NCBI RefSeq assembly: GCF_014202335.1
Contig: NZ_JACHGP010000016.1
Location: forward strand, 62,001-126,000
DNA length: 64,000 nucleotides
Direction of reading: 5' to 3'
From: Mycobacterium sp. AZCC_0083
GTDB lineage: Bacteria; Actinomycetota; Actinomycetes; Mycobacteriales; Mycobacteriaceae
Part shown: positions 1 through 7,102 of the stretch, one piece after another
Layout of the letters: each line of letters opens with the position of its first letter
Position numbering within the stretch: the stretch's first letter is position 1
Notes under the pieces: model-generated
The model's input: only the letters and a program-made list of their open reading frames with translations
Databases searched by the model: none
Told to the model about the DNA's origin: nothing
Made by a program: the position numbers and the translations under genes

Positions 1-818
1 TCGACCCGATCGCCCAGCAGGTCAACAAGGTGCTGCCCGAGAAGGCCGCTCACGTGGTCAACCGGTGGAAGGCCATCGCCTTCGCCACCGCCCAGTACCA
101 GCTGGCCCGCAAGTTCCCGAAGTACATGCGCAAGACCCTGCTGACCATGGCGCAGCGGCGGCTACCCGAGGGGTACGACGTCGAGAAGCACTTCGGCCCG
201 CGCTACAACCCGTGGGACGAGCGGCTCTGCCTCGCGCCGAACGGCGACCTGTTCAAGACCATTCGCAAGGGCAACGCCGACGTCGTCACCGACACGATCG
301 ACACCTTCGTGCCCGAGGGCATCAAGCTCAGCTCCGGTGAGGTGCTCGAGGCCGACATCATCGTCACCGCAACGGGTCTCAACCTCAGGCTGTTCGGTGG
401 TGCGGAGATCCGCCGCAACGGCGAGCCCGTCGACCTGACGCAGTCGATGTCCTACAAGGGCATGATGCTGTCGGGTATGCCGAACATGGCCTTCACCATC
501 GGCTACACCAACGCGTCGTGGACGCTGAAGGCCGATCTGGTCTCCGAGTACGTGTGTCGGATCCTGAACTACATGGACGCCAACGGTTTCGACACCGTGG
601 TGCCCGAGCATCCCGGTGACTCCGTCGAGGAACGCCCTCTGATGGACTTCACGCCGGGTTACGTGCTCCGTGCGCTCGACAGCCTGCCCAAGGCCGGCGC
701 GAAGGCGCCGTGGAAGCTCAAGCAGAACTACTTCCTCGACATTCGGATGATCCGTCAGGGCAAGGTCGACGACGAGGCGCTGCACTTCACCAAACAGCGT
801 GCAGCCCTGAAGGTCTAG
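1..818 (+). CDS. Flavin-containing (Baeyer-Villiger type) monooxygenase, 3' part only (EthA-like)
   Basis: The reading frame is already open at base 3 and ends at a TAG at 816-818, so only the C-terminal part (about 271 residues) is present; the FAD-binding N-terminus lies outside the window. The visible part carries the FMO/BVMO signature region (DIIVTATGLNL) followed by a C-terminal domain with YKGMMLSGMPNMAFTIGYTN, which matches the EthA class that oxygenates ketones and thioamide drugs using NADPH and FAD. The next gene is an rraA homologue, the same neighbour that ethA (Rv3854c) has in M. tuberculosis, so orthology to ethA is likely. Mycobacteria carry many paralogues, so substrate and exact orthology stay open. 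Confidence 0.82.
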   Translation, partial: DPIAQQVNKVLPEKAAHVVNRWKAIAFATAQYQLARKFPKYMRKTLLTMAQRRLPEGYDVEKHFGPRYNPWDERLCLAPNGDLFKTIRKGNADVVTDTIDTFVPEGIKLSSGEVLEADIIVTATGLNLRLFGGAEIRRNGEPVDLTQSMSYKGMMLSGMPNMAFTIGYTNASWTLKADLVSEYVCRILNYMDANGFDTVVPEHPGDSVEERPLMDFTPGYVLRALDSLPKAGAKAPWKLKQNYFLDIRMIRQGKVDDEALHFTKQRAALKV

Positions 819-826
819 CCGCTGAC

Positions 827-1321
827 TCAGGCTGGATTGTCGTCTCCGACGACGACGACTATCCCGTCCTCGTCGCAGTAGGCGATCTCGCCGGGAACGA
901 ACGTCACACCGCCGAAGGTGACCGCCACGTCGCGGTCACCTTCGCCGGTCTTGGTGCCCTTGCGCGGGTTGGTGCCAAGCGCCTTGATGCCGATGCCGAT
1001 GGTGCGCAGGGTCGACGCGTCCCGCACCGCACCGTTGACGATCAGCCCGGCCCAACCGCTGTCCGCGGCCAGCCCGGCGATGACGTCGCCGACCAGTGCG
1101 GTGTGCAGCGACCCGTCGCCGTCGATCACCAGCACGCCACCGTTGCCGGGCTCGCCGAGGATCGACTTCAGCAGGGCGTTGTCCTGGAAGCAGCGCACCG
1201 TGGTGATCGGTCCGGCGAACATCGTCGTGGCACCGTAGTTCTGCAGTTGCAGATCGCAGCTGCGGACGTCGGGGTAGATGTCGTCGACGAGATCGGCGGT
1301 TGCGCGCGGTTCGATGGTCAC
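827..1321 (-). CDS. rraA: RraA family protein (Rv3853 homologue, formerly MenG)
   Basis: The product is 164 residues, the usual length for RraA. The family motif with a glycine-rich loop followed about 20 residues later by RD is present (GDVIAGLAADSGW ... NGAVRD). Proteins of this family bind RNase E and modulate RNA decay in E. coli, or act as 4-hydroxy-4-methyl-2-oxoglutarate aldolases; the old name MenG (demethylmenaquinone methyltransferase) is not supported because no SAM-binding motif is visible. The start is a GTG at 1321. A TANNNT -10 box (1328-1333) lies six bases upstream, so the transcript is probably leaderless. Three bases of that box belong to the end of the adjacent TnpB element. 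It is convergent with the monooxygenase gene, with 8 bases between them. Confidence 0.9.
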   Translation of the reverse strand: MTIEPRATADLVDDIYPDVRSCDLQLQNYGATTMFAGPITTVRCFQDNALLKSILGEPGNGGVLVIDGDGSLHTALVGDVIAGLAADSGWAGLIVNGAVRDASTLRTIGIGIKALGTNPRKGTKTGEGDRDVAVTFGGVTFVPGEIAYCDEDGIVVVVGDDNPA

Positions 1322-1327
1322 ATTTCG

Positions 1328-1333
1328 ATGCTA
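1328..1333 (-). promoter_or_regulatory. -10 box (TAGCAT) of rraA, formed across the IS boundary
   Basis: On the minus strand the hexamer TAGCAT is followed by six bases and then the GTG start of rraA, the spacing of a leaderless mycobacterial SigA promoter. TAG (1331-1333) is the last triplet of the TnpB element; CAT (1328-1330) is host flank. The same arrangement recurs at the second copy of the element. Confidence 0.55.
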
Positions 1334-1544
1334 AAGCGTGTCGAGCAACTCGGGTGAGTGCTCGGCACCGCCCTTCTCGGACGTCGTCGGTTCAGGCCGC
1401 TGGTGTGGTGTGAACGTCGGTTCCCGCGTCTTTCGGGCTGGTTTCACCGGCACACGTGGGGTGCTGGTCAGAGCCGTCCCGTCGGCGGGCGTTGGTGGCC
1501 CGGCCCCGTTGCTTGGGGGTCCGGGGATCTGGTGAGGCTTCGTG
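1331..1544 (-). ncRNA. Putative omega (guide) RNA of TnpB element copy 1
   Basis: Bases 1450-1544 are identical to 62516-62610 of copy 2 over 95 nt, although the two tnpB genes differ at many positions elsewhere, including synonymous sites. The block overlaps the 3' end of tnpB and is followed by the right-end hairpin and the element boundary. In studied IS605/IS607 elements the omega RNA scaffold occupies exactly this place and the guide is the flank just beyond the right end. The RNA itself is inferred; its 5' end is not known. Confidence 0.5.
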
Positions 1545-2831
1545 GTGGTGGGCTTGACCCCAGCGGGCCAAGTTCACCGACGCATTGAGGTCACGATCAG
1601 CGGTGTGCCCACAGCCACAGACGAAGATGCGGTCGGCCAACGTCATATCGGTGTCGACGGCCCAGCAGACTGGGCACAGCCTGGTTGACGGGTACCAACG
1701 ATCTGCTTCGACCAACTCCCCACCGCGCCAATCCTGCTTGTAACCCAGGATTCTGGCGAACGCAGTCCATGCGGCGTCAGAGATCGCGCGGGCAACGCGG
1801 TGATTGCGTAGCATCCCCGCTACGTTCAGGTTCTCGATGACGATCCGGTCGTGGGTCTTGACCAACTCGTTGGACACCTGGTGCAGGAAATGGCGGCGCA
1901 CATTGGCGACATGACGGTGATGTCGCGCCAACTTGGCGGCGGCATCACGGCGGTTGTGTGATCCTTTCTGCTTGCGTGACAACGATTTCGACAGCCGTCG
2001 CTGCCGGCTGAGGCCCTCGGCCAACGCCTTGGGAGCGTCAGTGATCCGCGTGACCTCGACACCGTCGGCCCGCGCGGCCACTAGGAACACCGACAACCCT
2101 CTGTCGACACCGATCCAGCCGCCCCGGTCGTCGTCGGATCGGCGCGGGTGTTGCTGTGCGGGATGCAGATCGGCGGCCTCGACGGTCAGTGAAACCCACC
2201 AGCGTCCCGCGCGCGACGTGATCGTGGCGAACAGGATCCTGGCTCGGCCCTTTGCGAGCAGGCGCCGCAGCCGGCGTGTGTCATCGAACACCGCAATCCG
2301 CCCGATACCGGGCAAGGTCACTGAGCGAGCTCGGCCGTCATCGCCGACACGGATCGCCGCAGTTTTGCCCTTGCGGTGCTTGTTGCGCAGCCGAAACGAC
2401 GATTCCGCGCTGGTCTTCTTCTTGAACCGGGGAAAGCCCACAGGTGTGCCTTTGCGTTTACCGGAGCGGGAATCCGACCACGCCTGCAATCCTCGATCGA
2501 GGTCGACGGCAGCTTCCTCGAACACCTGTTGGCACACCTCTGCGCGCCAGGCTAGACCCGTCACCACCGTGGTAACGGTGCCCTCGGTGTCGACGGCGAA
2601 GACGCGGCCAGCGGCCTCAGTTCCCTTCCACGCGTTAAACCAGTTGATCAGATCAAACCCGGTCCACGGGACACCGAGTGTGGGGTCGGACTTGCGGTGG
2701 GTGAGCGCAGTCATCACCGTCCGAAGGCATTGGTTGAACGCAAACCGAGATGCCCCGGTATGTCGAGCCAGCACGTTGTGCTGCTCGACCGTCGGGTTGA
2801 GGCAGAACTTGAACGTAGTGTGCCGAGACAT
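1392..2831 (-). CDS. tnpB: TnpB, RNA-guided nuclease of an IS200/IS605-type element, intact
   Basis: The protein has 479 residues when started at the ATG at 2831, which matches the start of the second copy (MSRHT...); the frame stays open to a start at 2864. An N-terminal helix-turn-helix-like segment and a beta-barrel region precede the RuvC-like core. RuvC motif I is GVDRGLS (Asp about 243), motif II is IVIENLN (Glu about 333), motif III is ADRDLNASVN (Asp 412/414). Between II and III sits a zinc ribbon with CPVC and CGC (Cys about 386, 389, 405, 407). All three acidic residues are kept, so the nuclease should be active. TnpB proteins use a guide RNA made from the right end of their element to cut the empty target site, which keeps the element in the population. 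Confidence 0.9.
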   Translation of the reverse strand: MSRHTTFKFCLNPTVEQHNVLARHTGASRFAFNQCLRTVMTALTHRKSDPTLGVPWTGFDLINWFNAWKGTEAAGRVFAVDTEGTVTTVVTGLAWRAEVCQQVFEEAAVDLDRGLQAWSDSRSGKRKGTPVGFPRFKKKTSAESSFRLRNKHRKGKTAAIRVGDDGRARSVTLPGIGRIAVFDDTRRLRRLLAKGRARILFATITSRAGRWWVSLTVEAADLHPAQQHPRRSDDDRGGWIGVDRGLSVFLVAARADGVEVTRITDAPKALAEGLSRQRRLSKSLSRKQKGSHNRRDAAAKLARHHRHVANVRRHFLHQVSNELVKTHDRIVIENLNVAGMLRNHRVARAISDAAWTAFARILGYKQDWRGGELVEADRWYPSTRLCPVCWAVDTDMTLADRIFVCGCGHTADRDLNASVNLARWGQAHHHEASPDPRTPKQRGRATNARRRDGSDQHPTCAGETSPKDAGTDVHTTPAA

Positions 2832-3020
2832 CTCACTGACGAGGGTCCCACCCGCTACCGACATGTTGTGACCGCGAGCGTGCCGACGGCCGGATCGACC
2901 ACTGTAGGCGCTCGGCTGTCACGACGAGACTGCCCGGCAGTACATGACGGATTTCCATACGGCTTGGCCAAATCGGTTTACTGCGCCGCAGACTGGACCG
3001 ATCACTCTGTTCGATACCCG

Positions 3021-3788
3021 CTAGCGAGAGGGACCGGCAGATCCGCTCTCGAGGACGATGTCGCGGACGAACTGCGCGAGTCCAGGTTCGACGTCGTCGT
3101 AGTACTTGGTGAATCGCTCGTCGGCGACGTACATCTCGACCAGGTTGCGGTGCATGTCGCCCCCGAAGTCGTAGAAGCGTTCGATCTGCGCGCGGTGCCG
3201 CGCCACCAGGTCCTCGGCGGCCGGCGAGCCGGGTTGGACGCCGTCCCGCTTGGCCTTCGCCAGCGCGGCGAGCAGCGCGTCACCCTCGGCCTTGACGTCG
3301 ATCCAGTCCTGCTTGGACATTTGCGCAGCGCGTTGTTGGGACTGCTTCCACGCGTCGGTGTCGCCCCAGCGCTGTTCGGCCTCCTCGGCGTACTCGCCGC
3401 CGAACGCGTCCGTGCCGAAGATCTCGACCTGCTCCTGCGCGGTCAGCTGGATGCCGTTGCCGTGTGCGTTCATCAATTCCTCCACTGCCTTGATCGTGTG
3501 GGCCAGCCGGTCTGCCTGATCGAGGAGCAGACGGTGCTGGCGACGTAAGTGGGCGGACACGTCGACGTCCGGAACGTCGAGCAGGGTGCGGATCTCGTCG
3601 AGTGGGAGGCCCACCGCGCGGTACACCAGCACCAGATGCAGTCGTTCGACGTCGGTGTCGGTGTAGCCGCGGTAGCCCGCCGCCGTCCGCACGCTGGGCA
3701 CCACGAGACCGATGTGGTCGTAGTGGTGCAGCGTGCGGACCGAGATGCCGGTCAACTCGGCGATGAAGCCGACGGTGTTCGCGTCCAC
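3021..3788 (-). CDS. MerR family regulator with TipAS-type effector domain (TipA-like)
   Basis: The 255-residue product starts with a MerR winged helix-turn-helix (about residues 5-75: FIAELTGISVRTLHHYDHIGL, then GYRGYTDTDVERLHL), followed by a dimerisation helix and a C-terminal TipAS-like domain (about 125-250, with WKQSQQRAAQMSKQDW and ERFYDFGGDMHRNLVEMY). TipA of Streptomyces binds thiopeptide antibiotics through this domain and activates its own promoter. The gene has a textbook MerR promoter directly upstream (3796-3826), so autoregulation is expected. Only the hns gene lies further upstream, so its targets may be elsewhere. The gene is not part of the M. tuberculosis order and sits beside the IS copy, so it may have come in by transfer. 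Confidence 0.88.
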   Translation of the reverse strand: MDANTVGFIAELTGISVRTLHHYDHIGLVVPSVRTAAGYRGYTDTDVERLHLVLVYRAVGLPLDEIRTLLDVPDVDVSAHLRRQHRLLLDQADRLAHTIKAVEELMNAHGNGIQLTAQEQVEIFGTDAFGGEYAEEAEQRWGDTDAWKQSQQRAAQMSKQDWIDVKAEGDALLAALAKAKRDGVQPGSPAAEDLVARHRAQIERFYDFGGDMHRNLVEMYVADERFTKYYDDVEPGLAQFVRDIVLESGSAGPSR

Positions 3789-3795
3789 GGAGTCG

Positions 3796-3826
3796 ACTAT
3801 GGACCCTGACGTCGCGTCAGGGTCAA
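3796..3826 (-). promoter_or_regulatory. MerR-type promoter and operator of the tipA-like gene
   Basis: On the minus strand a -35 box TTGACC (3821-3826) and a -10 box CATAGT (3796-3801) are separated by exactly 19 bases, the overlong spacer typical of MerR-activated promoters. The spacer overlaps a perfect palindrome of 9-bp arms, GACCCTGAC and GTCAGGGTC, around a 5-bp centre (3802-3824). The start codon follows 7 bases after the -10 box, so the mRNA has almost no leader. Confidence 0.8.
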
Positions 3827-3836
3827 GTCGATTCCG

Positions 3837-4340
3837 TCAGTCGTCTTCAGAGCTGCGGCGCGCCAGCAGAACCACAAGGATCGCCAGGATCCCTGCCGCG
3901 ATGGCCGCCGCCACCGGCAGCCGGGAGGGCACGGGCCCCGGCGCAATGACGGGGATGGTTGCGGCGGCCACGGTCGACTTCGCTTGTGCGGCAGTCTCCT
4001 TGGCGGGACTGCTGGCCGGCCGCGAGCCGTTGGTCTCCGCAGCTGCAGGCGCGGGTGCCTCCGCAGCGGGCGGGGTTGCGGGCTGGGGCGGTGGGACGGC
4101 GGGCGCCTTCTTGGCGGGTGCCTTCTTCGCCGGTGCAGCCTTCGCCGGAGCAGCCTTCTTGACGGCCTTGGCGGGGGCCTTCTTCGCCACCTTGGCCGGG
4201 GCCTTCTTCGCCGCTTTTGCGGGCGCCTTCTTGGCGGCTGTCTTCTTCGCGGGCGGCGGCAGTGTCGGATCCAATGTCGGATCCGGAGTCGACGGCTGTT
4301 CGGTGGGCTCGTCGTCCGGTCGACCCTGCTGGTCTGCCAT
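3837..4340 (-). CDS. hns: Histone-like, lysine/alanine/proline-rich protein with C-terminal membrane anchor (Rv3852 homologue)
   Basis: The 167-residue product has an acidic N-terminus (about 1-25), a long basic tract of PAKKA/KKAPAK repeats resembling eukaryotic histone H1 tails (about 30-85), a Pro/Ala-rich linker and a single hydrophobic helix near the C-terminus (AAAIAAGILAILVVLLA) followed by RRSSEDD. This matches Rv3852 (Hns) in composition, in the shared AAQAKSTV motif and in position next to rraA. The homologue binds DNA and has been reported to be membrane-anchored, so it may tie the nucleoid to the membrane. Its repeat number differs from that of M. tuberculosis, as expected for such a low-complexity tract. 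Confidence 0.88.
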   Translation of the reverse strand: MADQQGRPDDEPTEQPSTPDPTLDPTLPPPAKKTAAKKAPAKAAKKAPAKVAKKAPAKAVKKAAPAKAAPAKKAPAKKAPAVPPPQPATPPAAEAPAPAAAETNGSRPASSPAKETAAQAKSTVAAATIPVIAPGPVPSRLPVAAAIAAGILAILVVLLARRSSEDD

Positions 4341-4396
4341 CTGGCTGCTCCTTTGCAGTTCTCGTCCCAGCCATCATGCCAGTTGGGTTTTGGTCG

Positions 4397-5329
4397 CTAT
4401 CCCGTGACCGCCAGGGCCGCGGCCAGGGTCAGTGCCACGGTCACGCCCGCCAGCTCGATCCTGGACCGCAGCCGCGATACGTCGGCGCTGGCGCGGTGTG
4501 ACCGGGCCGCGGGTAGCCACCAGCTGCGATTGCGCCAGGCGAGGACCGTCAACGCTGCCGTCAGCAGAATCTTGGCCGACAGCAGCCGGCCGTACCCCGT
4601 CGTGACGAACTCGCCAGGGGAGTGCAGCCGCAACGCCGTCGCCGCGACGCCGCACACCACCAGCGTCACCACGCACAGCAGGGAGACCTGCGAGAAGCGC
4701 GGCAACACCCTGGCCCACTGCCCGCGATGCTCGATCACCAGGACCAGAGCGGCCAACGTCCCGCACCACAACGCCGCAGCCAATGCGTGCACGGTGACGG
4801 CAAGGCCGCCGGCAGGGCTCTCCGCGAGGTGACCGACCAGGCTGCGCCCAGTCAGCCCGACCGCCGCAACGCCTGCCATCACGACGCCGACCGCCGGTCT
4901 CCACTGCCCACGGGACGCCACGACGGCCACGACGCCGACCACGACGGCGGCCACCGCGCACATCAGCCCGGAACGCCCCGTGGTGGTGGCCACCGTGAAC
5001 TCGACCGTCGTACGCACGCCCACTCGAACCGCGGACGTCCCGACCGCCTGCGCCGCGTCGACCACGATCCGAATCACCTCGGCCACCGCCCACACCGCCG
5101 ACGCGAGGATCAGCGGTCCGGACGCCCGCTCGGCGACCTCGCGGCGATACCGGTCCGTGTCGAACATCGGGACCACCGCGAGGCCGAGCGTGACCACTGC
5201 CGAGCAGTCGGCGACCGCTCGAATCAGCGTGGCGCTCAACGAGTTCTGCGGAGACGCCAGTGCCCACGCCGCCACTGCCGATGCCGTGACGACGAAGACG
5301 CCGGCCGCCACGATCCGCAGCCGCGTCAC
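4397..5329 (-). CDS. copD: CopD family copper-resistance membrane protein
   Basis: The product has about 310 residues and is almost entirely transmembrane helices (roughly eight), with HALAAALWCGTLAALVLV and RFSQVSLLCVVTLVVCGV in the CopD domain. The start is a GTG at 5329 whose last two bases plus the next A form the TGA stop of copC (GTGA overlap), so the two are translationally coupled; the longer open frame upstream to 5614 is out of frame with copC and is rejected. CopD acts with periplasmic CopC in copper handling. The gene is last in a YcnI-CopC-CopD set read on the minus strand, with hns downstream. Confidence 0.85.
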   Translation of the reverse strand: MTRLRIVAAGVFVVTASAVAAWALASPQNSLSATLIRAVADCSAVVTLGLAVVPMFDTDRYRREVAERASGPLILASAVWAVAEVIRIVVDAAQAVGTSAVRVGVRTTVEFTVATTTGRSGLMCAVAAVVVGVVAVVASRGQWRPAVGVVMAGVAAVGLTGRSLVGHLAESPAGGLAVTVHALAAALWCGTLAALVLVIEHRGQWARVLPRFSQVSLLCVVTLVVCGVAATALRLHSPGEFVTTGYGRLLSAKILLTAALTVLAWRNRSWWLPAARSHRASADVSRLRSRIELAGVTVALTLAAALAVTG

Positions 5330-5835
5330 GCCCGTCGTCGGACCGCCCACCACGCGCCTGCACCCACGATCGCGACGGCCGCCGCGATGAACGGCCAGAC
5401 CGGAACGCCCTCGTCCGCCGGCCCGGTCGCCCCCACCGGCGGACCCGGTGTGCCCGACCCGGCCGTCGTCAGCCGGAACGACCACGAACCCGACACCACG
5501 TGACCGTCCGCGGAGGTCACGCGGTAGTTCACCGTGTAGGTGCCGACGGGCCCGAGCGGCCGCAGCCCCACGCTGGCCACAGCGCCCTTGACATCGGTGG
5601 GGCCGGTGGACCACAGATTGCCGTCGGGGCCGACCACCGTCATGGCCGCAAAGCTGGTCTGCAGTTGCTCGTTGAACGTCCCGCTGACGCGTTCGGGTCC
5701 CTTGTCTACTGCGGAATCAGGTGCGGGATCGGCGGAGATGCGGATCGCGTGGGCGGAGGCCGTCCCGGCGCCGGTGAGCGCCAGGACGGCCATCAGGGCG
5801 ACGACGAACGCCGCTCCGGTGATCTTCCGGATCAC
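5326..5835 (-). CDS. copC: CopC domain copper-binding exported protein
   Basis: The 169-residue product begins with a signal peptide ending in ASA, so the mature protein starts with AHAIRISADPAPDSAV: the N-terminal His of CopC proteins that binds Cu(II). The second copper-ligand region is SADGHVVSGSWSF near residue 108. A Pro/Gly-rich linker leads to a C-terminal membrane helix (VWPFIAAAVAIVGAGAWWAVRRRA), so the domain is tethered on the outer face of the membrane. It overlaps ycnI upstream and copD downstream by four bases each, which makes a coupled copper operon. Confidence 0.9.
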   Translation of the reverse strand: MIRKITGAAFVVALMAVLALTGAGTASAHAIRISADPAPDSAVDKGPERVSGTFNEQLQTSFAAMTVVGPDGNLWSTGPTDVKGAVASVGLRPLGPVGTYTVNYRVTSADGHVVSGSWSFRLTTAGSGTPGPPVGATGPADEGVPVWPFIAAAVAIVGAGAWWAVRRRA

Positions 5836-6527
5836 GTACGCCGCCGACCGATCACGGCGACCACCACGGCCACCGCGGCGACGATCAGCGCACCTCCGGC
5901 CAGCCAGCGGGCCGTGTCGTCGCCAGCCTTCGGGGCCTCGGCGACGGGTTGCTCGGCCGGTGCCGCGACGGTGGGGGCCGGCGACGGCGACATCTGATGC
6001 TCGGGCGCGCGGGTTCCCGACAGATCGAGCTCCGGCACGGGGTACTCGGGTTCGCCGCCGCCGGGGAGCGGCGGTTGATCCCAGCGGACCACCTTTCCGT
6101 CCGAGTAGGTCTGCGTCGCGGGGAACGTGACCGACGGTTGGTTGGGCAGCGCCACCGAGACCCGGAACAAGGCGAACTGGTCCGACGAGATCCCGACGGA
6201 CGGCGCGGCCGTCCAGGTCACCGAACTCACGGTGCCCGCAGCGGTATCTCGGTCGAGGTGACTCGTCCAGCCGGGCATGACCTCGGCGCGCGCCGAGGCC
6301 ACCTTCGGCAGTGCGACGCTGAACTGCGTTGTCAGAGCGCCTGTTTCAGATTCTCCGGGAACCTGGAACGTCAGTATCGCGGAACCGCCTGGCGCGGCGT
6401 CGTCGGCATCGACGTGAACATGGGCCCAGGCCGGCGCGGCGCCGGAGAGCAGGGCGATGGACATGGCCGCACCTGTGGTGGCGGTCGTGATGAGGGCGCG
6501 CGAAAACGCCCTTCGGATGGATCGCAT
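5832..6527 (-). CDS. YcnI/DUF1775 family exported copper-binding protein
   Basis: The start is set at the ATG at 6527 because an AAAGGAAA ribosome binding site precedes it; the frame upstream to 6650 is not credible coding sequence. The 231-residue product has a signal peptide ending AWA, giving a mature N-terminal HVHVDADDAAPGGSA: the conserved His that, with a Trp, binds copper in YcnI proteins. The DUF1775 beta-sandwich spans about residues 35-165, followed by a proline-rich linker and a C-terminal membrane helix ending in RRRT. Grouping with copC and copD, with four-base overlap to copC, supports a copper role. Confidence 0.88.
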   Translation of the reverse strand: MRSIRRAFSRALITTATTGAAMSIALLSGAAPAWAHVHVDADDAAPGGSAILTFQVPGESETGALTTQFSVALPKVASARAEVMPGWTSHLDRDTAAGTVSSVTWTAAPSVGISSDQFALFRVSVALPNQPSVTFPATQTYSDGKVVRWDQPPLPGGGEPEYPVPELDLSGTRAPEHQMSPSPAPTVAAPAEQPVAEAPKAGDDTARWLAGGALIVAAVAVVVAVIGRRRT

Positions 6528-6564
6528 TTCGAGTGGTTTCCTTTTGTCGGAATGGGGTGGTCGG

Positions 6565-7098
6565 TCAGCGAACGGCGCCGACCGGCGGCCCCCGATGCGA
6601 CATCGACGCGGCGAGTTGGAGCGCGGACCGCAGCGGCTGATCCGCGGCAACGAGTGCGGCCCGGGGCGCGGTGGTCACCGGGGTTGGCGTTGGTGCGACG
6701 GCGGTCCGCACCGCCCGAGAGATCGCGGCGCACAGGTATCCCGCGGCCGCGATCAGCGCGGCGCCGCATGCGACCGCGACCGCATGGGCGGCGACCATCG
6801 CCGCGGCCGACGGGCCCGCGGCGCTCGCATGGTGGTGGCCAACGGTGCCGAGCAGGACATGGCCGAGCACCTGGCCGGCCGCCATCAGGGCGAGCTGTAC
6901 CCGGAACCGGTCGGCGCAGGAGATCGTCGCGGAGAGCGCTCCGATCACGACGGCCAGCAGGACGAGCTGAGCCGCCGTAGCCCCGGACGGGGTTCCGCCG
7001 CCCGCAGCGGCGTGCGCGGTGGTGGCAAGGGCGACGGTCAACGAGCCGGCAGCCAGGCCCCGCAATGGAATCGCAGGTGAGGCAGAGCCGGCGGGCAC
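6565..7098 (-). CDS. Hypothetical membrane protein of the copper cluster
   Basis: The 177-residue product is rich in Ala and Val and has about four hydrophobic helices, with a His-Pro-poor cluster GTVGHHHASAAG near the middle that could bind metal. I do not recognise a named family. It lies 37 bases upstream of ycnI on the same strand and 4 bases after the Rv3850-like gene, so it could be co-transcribed with the copper genes. The C-terminal 45 residues are hydrophilic and end in HRGPPVGAVR. A role in copper homeostasis is inferred from the neighbours and the His cluster only. Confidence 0.6.
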   Translation of the reverse strand: MPAGSASPAIPLRGLAAGSLTVALATTAHAAAGGGTPSGATAAQLVLLAVVIGALSATISCADRFRVQLALMAAGQVLGHVLLGTVGHHHASAAGPSAAAMVAAHAVAVACGAALIAAAGYLCAAISRAVRTAVAPTPTPVTTAPRAALVAADQPLRSALQLAASMSHRGPPVGAVR

Positions 7099-7102
7099 GT
7101 CG

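Larger units (their letters stand above)
1331..2930 (-). mobile_element. TnpB element, IS200/IS605-type without tnpA, copy 1
   Basis: The right end is fixed by comparison with the second copy (61134-62730): both are alike up to the sequence CGACACGCTTTAG and then diverge. The left end is estimated at about 2930, because homology to the region upstream of the other tnpB fades there. The element carries tnpB only; no Y1 transposase (tnpA) or serine recombinase is present, so it cannot move by itself. Near the right end an imperfect palindrome (1338-1346 with 1360-1368, one mismatch) resembles the end hairpins of IS605-type elements. It lies between rraA and a merR gene, where M. tuberculosis has rraA next to hns. 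Confidence 0.75.

Noticed and set aside
827..1321. MenG methyltransferase function for the RraA-type gene
   Set aside because: No SAM-binding motif; sequence and length fit RraA, and the MenG name is an old misannotation.
1933..2871. 312-codon plus-strand frame opposite tnpB copy 1
   Set aside because: tnpB on the minus strand has all its motifs; this frame is a shadow.
5330..5614. N-terminal extension of copD up to 5614
   Set aside because: It would overlap copC in another frame over 285 bases; the GTG at 5329 gives the usual GTGA coupling and begins at the first membrane helix.
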